Assembly: GCA_013140875.1 (NCBI GenBank)
Contig: JABFSB010000514.1
Location: forward strand, 1-14,414
From: Acidobacteriota bacterium
GTDB lineage: Bacteria; Acidobacteriota; Blastocatellia; Pyrinomonadales; Pyrinomonadaceae
Direction of reading: 5' to 3'
DNA length: 14,414 bases
Both the position numbers and the translations under genes were made by a program. Shown piece after piece: positions 1 to 7,263 of the stretch. Position 1 is the first letter of the stretch; each line of letters starts with the position of its first letter. A model generated the notes under the pieces. That model did no database searches and was not told the DNA's origin. It was given only the letters and a program-made list of their open reading frames with translations.

Positions 1-127
1 AATACGACATCCTCGGCAGAGTCTCGCGCTCATCGGTTCCAACCGAAGTCTCAGTTCCCGACCCGAACAACCCCGACACCTGGACCCCAGCCGGCGACGA
101 TCAATCACGCGGCTTCCTGTGGACATA
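1..127 (+). repeat. RHS core block identical to 10445-10571
   Basis: Bases 1-127 match 10445-10571 without a mismatch; the first difference is at 128 (t against c at 10572), after which the copies diverge strongly. The block encodes YDILGRVSRSSVPTE and the following Pro/Asn-rich stretch. The match is cut by the window edge, so the true repeat may be longer. Perfect identity beside strong divergence points to recent recombination or gene conversion. Confidence 0.95.
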
Positions 128-2966
128 TCAATACTATGACTGGAAAGGGCGAGTAAATCGGACGGTTCCCACGGATTCGAATGGAACGGATGGCAAAGAC
201 ACTTTGATAACCTACGAAGGCTGTGGATGTGCGGGCGGGCAGATCACTACAATAAAAGGCCCGATTACCGAAGCCATCGATGTTGCCGGAAACCTTCAGA
301 CTACAAAACGCCGGACGCAGAAGGCTTACGAAGACATTCTGGGCCGGAACTTCAAGACAGAAGCCTGGGACCTGGACGGAGCATCGATCTACAGCACGGT
401 CAGAACGAAATTCAACGGCCGCGACCAGTCAGTGCTGACGACGGAATATCAGGGAGCCGAAGGAAGCGGTACGTTTCAAGAGACGACCGCAACGTTCGAC
501 GGCCACGGCCGCCTGGCATCGTCCCACAAACCCGAACAGCGGGACACAGCTAACAATCTAAAATACACGACATACAGCTACAACGCCGACGACCGCATCC
601 AATCCATGACGGACGGGCGGGGAGCTGTGACGAATTATACTTACAATGCGACAACCGGACTCCTGAGCCAGATGAGCTGGTCTGTGCCACAGGGATCGAA
701 TATCGCGCTTCCGCCATCCGTTTTGTTTACTTACGACAACGTTGGAAATCGGTTGACAATGGTCGATGGGTTGGGAACGGTAAATTATGAGTATAACCAG
801 CTTTCGCAAATGACTGCTGAAACTCGTAGCTTCAACGACACCCTCGCCGACAAACCGGTGGGCAATTATCGAATCGGTTACACGTATACGCTTGGTGGAC
901 AATTAAGATCTTATACTGATCCTTTCAACAAGGAGATTGCCTATTCGCATGACAGGGCCGGACGACTAAACTCAATAAGCGGAACCTCATTTGGAGGCGT
1001 AACGAATTACGCAAGTTCGCCGGTCTACAGAGCGTGGGGAGCACTCAAGAGCGTGGATTATGGCAGCGGATATAGACTAAATCAAACTTTTGACACTGGC
1101 CTCCGCCCGCTCACGCTCAACGTTGACAATCCGAACGATTCCTCGCCGGGCATATTTGACAAGGATTATGAGTATTATCCGGACGGAAGTCTTAAGCTTG
1201 CTGATGAAAACCGTGCGAATCTCGATACATATGACCGTTCGTTTACGTACGACCATCAGGCACGGGTGAAGGACGCAAAATCGGGAATCGAGGCGAAGGG
1301 ACAAACACAGACGAACCTACTGCACCTTCCGTACAGGCAGAGCTATGCGTTTTCCGCGGTTAGCGGGCTTTCAAGCCGTGAGTCGACACTTTGGAATTAC
1401 AACGATGGCGACTGGGATTACGTGTACACATTTACTAATAATCTTGTCACGAATCAGGGATACCTATACGATGCTGATGGACAACAGACCTTTGGAGAGG
1501 AAACCACCTTTACTTATGATGCCGCAGGCCAGATAATCCGGTCTGCCCGGGACGCCCGCAATGAGGCTGAATACACTCACGACGGCAGTGGACAGGAAGG
1601 TAAACGCTCACAACGAGCATGGGACAGTCAAACGGGATGGGGAAACTGGGTAACTAGATACTTCGTTTTTTCCAACGTTCTCGGACGGAACGTTACCGAG
1701 CTGGGACCTACGGGCAAGAAAAAACGGACCTACGTGCTTGTCGCCGGCAGCATCGTTGCCCGGCAAGCCGTTGATGACTCGAACCAGGAATCGGTTGGGT
1801 GGGAGCATCGTGATCCTAGCGGCATGAGTGCTCGAACGAGTTGGGTCAACAATTCGATAGGCAACAGTGAGGCCGCCATTACTGAAGAAACGGATGCCAT
1901 GGGTAACAACGTAGGCACACACGGCGCGTTTAGTCCTCCCGATCGTGGTCTCAATCCCCCGTCGCCATCGGATAGATCAATACTTTATTCGATGGACACG
2001 GGCGACTGCACAATGGACGGGATTTGGGTTCCGTGTTCAATGGCAGAAAGAACTCTGAGAAGCGGTGCCGGCGTTGAGTGTCCCGAAAACAACTGCGGAC
2101 CTCGACGGGCGACTTATACCGATCCTTTAGGCCGACAACATGACTTTTTGACCACAGGCTTTCAGGCCTATGCGGATGGAACATCAGGGTTCGGAATACC
2201 GGTAGCAATTCTTCGATTCCGCGAAGGTCACAACTGGGCAGCTGGTGTGAGGGCACAAAGTGGTATTGCAAGCCTTTCGGGTGGCGGAGGGTCAGGGCAA
2301 GCCGGCGAACCGTGTCCCTTTACTCTTGAGGATGGCACTGTAGTACAAGGAACTAGGGATGAAAAAGGAGTGTGTGTCTTTTCTATCCCTGATACCGATG
2401 GTGGAACGACGTATGCAGATGCATTGAGTCCTTCTTATATTGACTGGTCAAGTTATCAACGGTCGACACCATATGGCCCGATAGTGGACTTCGGACGGGT
2501 GCGGACGTCTTATCGCGACCAACTATCAAATTCAAATCAAATAGCGGGTTGGTGTTCGGTTGCTGCAAGCGTAGGGGAATACGCAAACGTTCGGAATAAA
2601 CGATGGTATGGTAACAATAGTAGATACGGAACAGTAAAAGGAAACCGGATTGGTTGGGGTGGTAACGGACCAACGGGAGCGAGATTTTTCTCTCTCGAAA
2701 AAGCGAAAACATTCAGCGCGTTTTCAAAAACGATGGCGGGCGTTGGACAGTTGATTATAATTCATCAGTACCGCGAAGGACAGATTAGCCTTCCGAAATT
2801 TATTGTCGACACGGGGTTCAATGCCGCGGGGACATTTGGGGGAGGATACGGAGCAGGGGCGTCTGTGGCGTATTTTGGTGTAGATGCAACAATAGGTTGG
2901 GATAAAGTAGCAGAGGCTGAGGATCCGCGAAGCTGTCGAAACTTCATGCTTCTTCCTCATAAATGA
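3..2966 (+). CDS. RHS/YD-repeat toxin, 3' part (cassette 1), open at left edge
   Basis: The reading frame is open from base 3, so this is the last 987 residues of a longer protein. The core has many YD-type repeats (YDNVGNRL, YDADGQ, YDAAGQI, HDRAGRL), expected to form the hollow RHS shell that holds a toxic tip. A YEGCGCAGG motif lies near 213-239. After the repeats come a C-x3-G-x4-C motif (2007-2036), a CPxNxCGP block (2079-2102) and a poly-glycine linker (about 2280-2312). The tip (about 2600-2966) is rich in Gly and hydrophobic residues, with RFFSLEKAK, FGGGYG and YFGVDATIGWDKV. It aligns with the cassette 4 tip. No catalytic motif is visible, so a membrane-active toxin is possible; that is inference. 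The canonical enterobacterial Rhs self-cleavage motif is absent. A small membrane-protein gene 128 bases downstream is the likely immunity partner. Confidence 0.9.
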   Translation, partial: YDILGRVSRSSVPTEVSVPDPNNPDTWTPAGDDQSRGFLWTYQYYDWKGRVNRTVPTDSNGTDGKDTLITYEGCGCAGGQITTIKGPITEAIDVAGNLQTTKRRTQKAYEDILGRNFKTEAWDLDGASIYSTVRTKFNGRDQSVLTTEYQGAEGSGTFQETTATFDGHGRLASSHKPEQRDTANNLKYTTYSYNADDRIQSMTDGRGAVTNYTYNATTGLLSQMSWSVPQGSNIALPPSVLFTYDNVGNRLTMVDGLGTVNYEYNQLSQMTAETRSFNDTLADKPVGNYRIGYTYTLGGQLRSYTDPFNKEIAYSHDRAGRLNSISGTSFGGVTNYASSPVYRAWGALKSVDYGSGYRLNQTFDTGLRPLTLNVDNPNDSSPGIFDKDYEYYPDGSLKLADENRANLDTYDRSFTYDHQARVKDAKSGIEAKGQTQTNLLHLPYRQSYAFSAVSGLSSRESTLWNYNDGDWDYVYTFTNNLVTNQGYLYDADGQQTFGEETTFTYDAAGQIIRSARDARNEAEYTHDGSGQEGKRSQRAWDSQTGWGNWVTRYFVFSNVLGRNVTELGPTGKKKRTYVLVAGSIVARQAVDDSNQESVGWEHRDPSGMSARTSWVNNSIGNSEAAITEETDAMGNNVGTHGAFSPPDRGLNPPSPSDRSILYSMDTGDCTMDGIWVPCSMAERTLRSGAGVECPENNCGPRRATYTDPLGRQHDFLTTGFQAYADGTSGFGIPVAILRFREGHNWAAGVRAQSGIASLSGGGGSGQAGEPCPFTLEDGTVVQGTRDEKGVCVFSIPDTDGGTTYADALSPSYIDWSSYQRSTPYGPIVDFGRVRTSYRDQLSNSNQIAGWCSVAASVGEYANVRNKRWYGNNSRYGTVKGNRIGWGGNGPTGARFFSLEKAKTFSAFSKTMAGVGQLIIIHQYREGQISLPKFIVDTGFNAAGTFGGGYGAGASVAYFGVDATIGWDKVAEAEDPRSCRNFMLLPHK

Positions 2967-3015
2967 GAACGTTGCCTTTGCTCTTGAGTATTGATTGGTG
3001 GAGTTTCCTGCCAAA

Positions 3016-3046
3016 TTGAGTTTAAAATGCTGTCGGTATCTATTAT
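3016..3046 (+). promoter_or_regulatory. Possible promoter of the first immunity-like gene
   Basis: In the AT-rich 128-base gap before the membrane-protein gene, TTGAGT (3016-3021) could be a -35 box and TATTAT (3041-3046) a -10 box, with a long spacer of 19. An independent promoter would make sense for an immunity gene. The match is weak and may be chance. Confidence 0.25.
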
Positions 3047-3094
3047 ATAGGACGTGTTTAGAATTCTAGGTTCCTTCGGAGTCAAACTTAACAG

Positions 3095-3493
3095 ATGAGA
3101 TTGTTAATTCGAGCTTATGAGTACTTTTACTTCCGAATTTTCGACTGGCAACTTCGTAGTTGGTCGGAGACTTACCACCCACAATATGCTGCGCTGATTG
3201 GCGCCACGTGGATGGCGTTTATGAATCTTTATAGCTTGGCGATTCTCATTGAAAACTTCACAGGCGTCTTGTTAACAAAAGGAAGCAGTCTACCAATAGT
3301 TGCTGGTTTGTTAATAGGAATCGCAAACGCTGTGTTTTTTTTATTCCAAAGTCGATATAAGGAGATAGCCAAGATGTTTAGTCAAGAGTCCTCTAGGAAA
3401 CGAAAGATGCATTTTTGGTATTGCATGATATATGTAGTCGTCAGTATGGGAATACTTATTGCGCTGGTGGAGTATGATCATTCTCGCCAGTAG
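3095..3493 (+). CDS. Three-helix membrane protein, candidate immunity protein for tip 1
   Basis: A protein of 132 residues. The N-terminus is aromatic and basic (RAYEYFYFR, DWQLR), followed by three hydrophobic segments at about residues 31-53, 66-85 and 106-125, with a charged loop (SRKRK) before the third. It aligns without gaps to the product of 13556-13954, which is also 132 residues. Shared positions include AYxY, R, WQLR, P, NL, TG, IV, LL, N, FF, F, E, K and Y. I know no named family for it. Both copies sit directly after homologous RHS tips, so the natural reading is an inner-membrane immunity protein that blocks a membrane-acting toxin (inference). The ATG has a modest upstream CGGAG (3077-3081). 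The gene is AT-rich (3301-3360 has 20 G/C of 60) against the RHS core (3601-3660 has 34 of 60), typical of accessory cargo. Confidence 0.85.
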   Translation: MRLLIRAYEYFYFRIFDWQLRSWSETYHPQYAALIGATWMAFMNLYSLAILIENFTGVLLTKGSSLPIVAGLLIGIANAVFFLFQSRYKEIAKMFSQESSRKRKMHFWYCMIYVVVSMGILIALVEYDHSRQ

Positions 3494-3560
3494 ACGGAAA
3501 GAACCCGTATTGTAAAAGAACGATTCGCATATTTCTGTTTGCTGTAGAATTGGCTCCGCT

Positions 3561-3963
3561 CGTGGAAAACGGTGGTGATGAAATGGGACGGGACGACGGC
3601 CTACACGACGACCGAGCAGAAGTTCAACGGGCGGGACCAGGTGTTGAAAACGATCCAGACCGACAACGTCTCGAATCCCATAAAGACGCAGGAAGTGACG
3701 ATGACCTACGACGGTCACGGGCGGATGAAAACGCGGCATTACCCGATTGAGGACGCGAATACCTATACGGACTGGATATACAACGCCGACGATTCCATTC
3801 AGCAGATCATCGACCCGCGACTGGCGATCACGAACTTCACCTACGGCGACCCGCGAGGGCTGACGACGCAGGTCAGCTATTCGGTCCCGAACGGCTCGAC
3901 CATTCCCGTCACGCCAACGACAAACTTCACGTACGACAATCTGGGCAACCGGACGAGCATGAC
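3561..3963 (+). repeat. RHS core repeat, near-identical to 6861-7263
   Basis: The 403 bases match 6861-7263 at a constant offset of 3300, with 14 mismatches counted by eye (96.5%) and no gaps. Only two codons change (Ile/Val in SIQ, Val/Ile in TQVSY); the other differences are synonymous. Identity ends abruptly at 3964/7264. Confidence 0.95.
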
Positions 3964-5521
3964 AGATGGGAGCGGAACGCATGCTTATGCTTACGACCAG
4001 CTTTCGCGGCTTACTTCTGAAACGAAAACATTCACGGGGCTGTCGGGCAACTTTACAACCAGTTACTCCTATCAAATCTCCGGAAAGCTCAAAAGCGTGA
4101 CGGACGCCTTCGGAGCGGACGTTTACTACAACGACGACAAAGCCGGAAGAACGACCAGCATCACCGGAACCGACTTTCTGGACGTGACCACTTATGCAAG
4201 CAATATCAAATTCCGTGCATTTGGCGGTGTAAAGGAAATGACCTACGGAAGCTCGGACAATTCGGTTGTCAGTTATCAGTTCGACAATAGGTTGAGAGTG
4301 AGCAGTTCTCAATCGACTTCGAGCGTGCAGAGCGGAGGTTTCGTTCGCAAGGCGAACTACGAATACTTGGCGGACGGCAACATGAAAAAGGCCGACAACA
4401 TTGTCGATCACCGTTTCGACCAGACAAACCGATACGATTTTGCCGGACGTTTGACGAGTAATGAGTTCGGAATTGTTACAAACAGTCAGAATGAACAGGT
4501 GCCGGCATACGCCCAGACAATCTCGTATGATGCATTCAGCGGAATGACGGCCCGCAATACTGGTATCTGGGGCGGAAGCGGCGGTTTTGCAGCAACCTAC
4601 GTAAACGGCCGGAAACAGAACTCGAATGAGATCTATGACGCGAGTGGAAACATTGTCGATAAAACGACGACTTCAACGGTTTATGAGCGTTGGAAATTCG
4701 ACGCCGCCGGGCGGAATTCAGAGGTAAAGATGCGTTGGTTTTGGGCTCCCGCACCGCAGGCCACTTCATTTGATAAAACCGAAACTATAACTCAAATCCA
4801 CGATGGCGATGGTCAGGTTGTGAAAAGACTCGATCAGAAGGTTAGTGTCCAGAACGGAAGTACAACGACGACGACCGAAACCACCGAATATTATCTTGGC
4901 TCTACCGTGCTTGGAAACGTGCTGACCGAGCTCGATGCGTCGGGAACCAAAAAGGTGACAAATGTTTATACGGGCAGCGGGGTTATTGCCCAGCAGATGA
5001 ATCTTCCGACTGACGCCGAACACCCGCAGCCATGGAGCGAGGTTGTTTTCAGACATGACGATCTGGTGACGGGCAGCTATACATCTGTGGCGAGAAACGG
5101 CGTCGGTATCAACATATCCGATCGTCCGTCAAACGGCGAAATCGAACCATTCGGAGGAACCGTCCCAAATTCCGATCCGAACATTACGGACGAACTTTAT
5201 GTTCCAAGGAGTCTTAGGACATTCCGGTTCGCTGGTGACTTGAACCAGCCCGAATACGGCTGCGGCTGGCAGGGCACGCCGATAAATTGCAGTTTGATAC
5301 CGTTCATCCTCAGCGGAGCCAAGACCGACCCAAAAGGGCCGAATAGTCCTTTTATCGAGGCAAACATTCGCGCGGAAGGCGGCTTACGACGCCTCAATCC
5401 GATTGAGAGGTCGTTATTCCCTTCGGCGGACGACTCTGGCGACCACCTCAAAAGTAGTCTGCTCACCCGGCGAACCGGACTGCACTTCACGCACCGAAAG
5501 AGGAGAAAACTATCACTATGA
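3572..5521 (+). CDS. 5'-truncated (orphan) RHS core fragment, cassette 2
   Basis: The frame opens after a stop at 3545-3547, and recognisable RHS sequence starts at about 3556 (RSWKTVVMKWDG), in mid-core. The first possible start is GTG 3572, with ATG 3578 next; neither has a good ribosome binding site, so the fragment may be silent. Repeats follow (YDNLGNRTSM, YDQLSRLTSE, YDASGNI), then FRHDDLVTGSY, EPFGG and a C-x3-G-x4-C motif (5261-5290) like those of cassettes 1 and 4. After about 5450 the frame degenerates into a basic tail (HRKRRKLSL) unlike any RHS tip, while the next frame carries a convincing tip (5403-6119). I infer a one-base frameshift, so this is best read as the core half of a broken RHS-tip gene. 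Its first 403 bases are 96.5% identical to 6861-7263. Confidence 0.8.
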   Translation: MVMKWDGTTAYTTTEQKFNGRDQVLKTIQTDNVSNPIKTQEVTMTYDGHGRMKTRHYPIEDANTYTDWIYNADDSIQQIIDPRLAITNFTYGDPRGLTTQVSYSVPNGSTIPVTPTTNFTYDNLGNRTSMTDGSGTHAYAYDQLSRLTSETKTFTGLSGNFTTSYSYQISGKLKSVTDAFGADVYYNDDKAGRTTSITGTDFLDVTTYASNIKFRAFGGVKEMTYGSSDNSVVSYQFDNRLRVSSSQSTSSVQSGGFVRKANYEYLADGNMKKADNIVDHRFDQTNRYDFAGRLTSNEFGIVTNSQNEQVPAYAQTISYDAFSGMTARNTGIWGGSGGFAATYVNGRKQNSNEIYDASGNIVDKTTTSTVYERWKFDAAGRNSEVKMRWFWAPAPQATSFDKTETITQIHDGDGQVVKRLDQKVSVQNGSTTTTTETTEYYLGSTVLGNVLTELDASGTKKVTNVYTGSGVIAQQMNLPTDAEHPQPWSEVVFRHDDLVTGSYTSVARNGVGINISDRPSNGEIEPFGGTVPNSDPNITDELYVPRSLRTFRFAGDLNQPEYGCGWQGTPINCSLIPFILSGAKTDPKGPNSPFIEANIRAEGGLRRLNPIERSLFPSADDSGDHLKSSLLTRRTGLHFTHRKRRKLSL

Positions 5522-6119
5522 GCTCCTTGAAGGACCAGGTTACCCGGCAGGTCCCGTTCAAGCGAGCGTTGGTCCGCCGGCTCCAATTGACCCACCACGG
5601 CCCCCGTGCCCCCCGAATCTGGTAGATTTAGCAAACGGACGAGGGGCAAAGCCGGCCGACTGGTTTAAACAGGTTATTGACGGCGTTTTGGCACAAGCCA
5701 GCTTCAAAAACAAGGATCGAGTTGACGCTGGTACCTATAAAGAGGTCGGAGGCTGGGTCTTAATCAGTCCGAATGGCCAAGAGTATGAAGCCTATATAAA
5801 GCCATCGGAAGCGGCACCGCATTACGATTTTGACCATGCGTCTCGTAAGAACGTACTGATTCAAGGCGATAACGCGACGCAGGTTATGTTGAACGACCCA
5901 GGAAAATCACCAGGAGTAGCAAAGAGACTCGACCAGGGTTGGTTTGTGGTCGGAGAATTTCATTCTCACATCGACAATTTGGAGAGCCCGGGCAACGATC
6001 AAAATCGGGCTCACGAGCGGCAGATTCCCGGTCTGTGGATTTTCCCCGATGGGTCAACAAAGGGATACGGTCCCGACCGAGGACTTTGGGGTATAGGAGT
6101 GCCAAAAAGATGTCAATAG
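5403..6119 (+). CDS. RHS C-terminal tip of cassette 2, JAMM/DUF4329-like domain
   Basis: The open frame begins without a credible start (TTG 5403), and I read it as the detached C-terminus of the preceding RHS frame. Residues 43-72 form a Pro-rich linker. The domain at about 80-238 has Glu114 in KEVGGWVLISPNG, then GEFHSH (His187, His189), Ser195 and Asp199, ending WIFPDGSTKGYGP. The order E...HxH...S...D resembles the zinc site of JAB/MPN (JAMM) peptidases and DUF4329 domains found in RHS tails. The spacing (HSH-x5-S-x3-D) departs from the classic HxH-x7-S-x2-D, so the family call is tentative. JAB domains in polymorphic toxins are known either as releasing peptidases or as the effector. The last 10 bases overlap the downstream lipoprotein-like gene, the usual toxin-immunity spacing. 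Confidence 0.7.
   Translation: MRGRYSLRRTTLATTSKVVCSPGEPDCTSRTERGENYHYELLEGPGYPAGPVQASVGPPAPIDPPRPPCPPNLVDLANGRGAKPADWFKQVIDGVLAQASFKNKDRVDAGTYKEVGGWVLISPNGQEYEAYIKPSEAAPHYDFDHASRKNVLIQGDNATQVMLNDPGKSPGVAKRLDQGWFVVGEFHSHIDNLESPGNDQNRAHERQIPGLWIFPDGSTKGYGPDRGLWGIGVPKRCQ
5450..5453 (+). other. Likely frameshift site between RHS core and tip of cassette 2
   Basis: Core frame (starting 3572) and tip frame (5403-6119) overlap. A run of four A at 5450-5453 is a plausible site: three A would read CAC CTC AAA GTA GTC TGC and join the core to the tip frame. The real break could lie anywhere within roughly 5400-5500. It may be a true mutation, a sequencing error or, less likely, programmed slippage. 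Confidence 0.5.
6095..6099 (+). promoter_or_regulatory. Ribosome binding site for the lipoprotein-like gene
   Basis: AGGAG lies 10 bases before ATG 6110. It decides the start against longer in-frame readings that begin inside the RHS tip, and it suggests translational coupling with the tip gene. Confidence 0.6.
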
Positions 6120-6799
6120 AATTGTTTTGCATTCGGCTTCTGCTTCTATTCTTGATATTTTGTCAGTTTTCGTGCGTGACAAACGACAAACCAGTAGCTT
6201 CGGCTAATGTTGGTGCTGCACAACCGAGCATTGCGATCAGTAGTCCGCTTTCCAATGAGAGTAGTGCTGAAATTCTCGCTCGTCTCAACAAGATTTTCTC
6301 TGTTACGTCCTCCCATGCGCAAGAAATCGCTAGAGAAAAACTAGTGCTTCCGTTAGATGCCACGAACTCCCTCGTTCCTTGTGACGGTGGCATTGCATGG
6401 CGTGTTGTATACAAAAAGGAGAACAAAGAAGTGTGGGTCGCAAAAAACTCCGGTGTTGTCTATTCTCCACCGATCAATATTAGCAATAATATTGATTATG
6501 TTTCTCGCGTACCGCCCTCATCTGTTAACGAGACTGAAGCTATCGAAATAGCAAAAATACATTTTCTTGAATATAGTAAGAATAACCTTAGCTCCGATGA
6601 CAGTGTAATAGTTGGACTCTTTGCGTCAGTTTGTGATTTGGGAGAATCGTGGAGAATCTACTTCCTTTCCGACGAACTCGCGAAAATACGGCAACCTGGG
6701 GACATTAAGACTTTACCGAATGACCATCAACCTGACTACGTGATTGAGAAGTCAACCGGGAAGATCACCTATTTCAATTACTACTATTTGAAACGATAG
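6110..6799 (+). CDS. Secreted lipoprotein-like protein, candidate immunity protein for tip 2
   Basis: A protein of 229 residues starting at ATG 6110, which overlaps the tip stop by 10 bases and has AGGAG upstream. The N-terminus MSIELFCIRLLLLFLIFCQF ends in SC, a lipoprotein-type signal with Cys22 as the likely lipidated residue, although the lipobox (QFSC) is not ideal. The mature part seems to hold two similar modules. The first has AQEIAREKL followed by WRVVYKKENKEVWVAKNSG. The second has EAIEIAKIHFLEY, then SWRIYF and DYVIEKSTGKITYF. This helix-then-sheet pattern ending in a K(N/T)G turn recalls PepSY or NTF2-type immunity domains; that is resemblance by eye only. A periplasm-facing partner suggests that tip 2 acts in the cell envelope. 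The gene is AT-rich relative to the RHS core. Confidence 0.7.
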   Translation: MSIELFCIRLLLLFLIFCQFSCVTNDKPVASANVGAAQPSIAISSPLSNESSAEILARLNKIFSVTSSHAQEIAREKLVLPLDATNSLVPCDGGIAWRVVYKKENKEVWVAKNSGVVYSPPINISNNIDYVSRVPPSSVNETEAIEIAKIHFLEYSKNNLSSDDSVIVGLFASVCDLGESWRIYFLSDELAKIRQPGDIKTLPNDHQPDYVIEKSTGKITYFNYYYLKR

Positions 6800-6860
6800 T
6801 TCTCGAGTGCAGAAAAAGAATAAGGCCAGGCCTGCTTATACGAGGACATTCTCGGCCGTT

Positions 6861-7263
6861 CGTGGAAAACGGTGGTGATGAAATGGGACGGGACGACGGC
6901 CTACACGACGACCGAGCAGAAGTTCAACGGGCGGGATCAGGTGCTGAAAACGATCCAGACCGACAACGTCTCTAATCCCATAAAAACACAGGAAGTGACG
7001 ATGACCTACGACGGTCACGGGCGGATGAAAACGCGGCATTACCCGATTGAGGACGCGAATACTTATACGGACTGGATATACAACGCCGACGATTCCGTCC
7101 AGCAGATCATCGATCCGCGACTGGCGATCACGAACTTCACCTACGGCGACCCGCGAGGGCTGACGACGCAGATCAGCTACTCGGTCCCGAACGGCTCGAC
7201 CATTCCGGTCACGCCAACGACAAACTTCACATACGACAATCTCGGCAACCGGACGAGCATGAC
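6861..7263 (+). repeat. RHS core repeat, near-identical to 3561-3963
   Basis: Second copy of the 403-base core block; it lies exactly 3300 bases after the first. Beyond 7263 the two genes still align as RHS proteins but not as near-identical DNA. Confidence 0.95.

Noticed and set aside
3341..4411. Long minus-strand open frame (356 codons) across the first partner gene end and RHS core
   Set aside because: It is antisense to convincing RHS repeats, rich in Arg/Val, and a similar frame recurs at 6836-7618 only because the core DNA is repeated.
5518..5634. ATG 5518 as a separate gene start between core and tip of cassette 2
   Set aside because: It is in a third frame and stops after about 38 codons; the tip frame has no ATG here.
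5939..6109. Upstream extension of the lipoprotein-like gene to GTG 5939
   Set aside because: It would overlap the JAMM-like tip in another frame; ATG 6110 has AGGAG upstream and begins a signal peptide.
6823..6838. Small palindrome AAGGCCAGGCCT as a terminator after the lipoprotein-like gene
   Set aside because: The stem is too short and no T-run follows; it lies at the point where the RHS core resumes.
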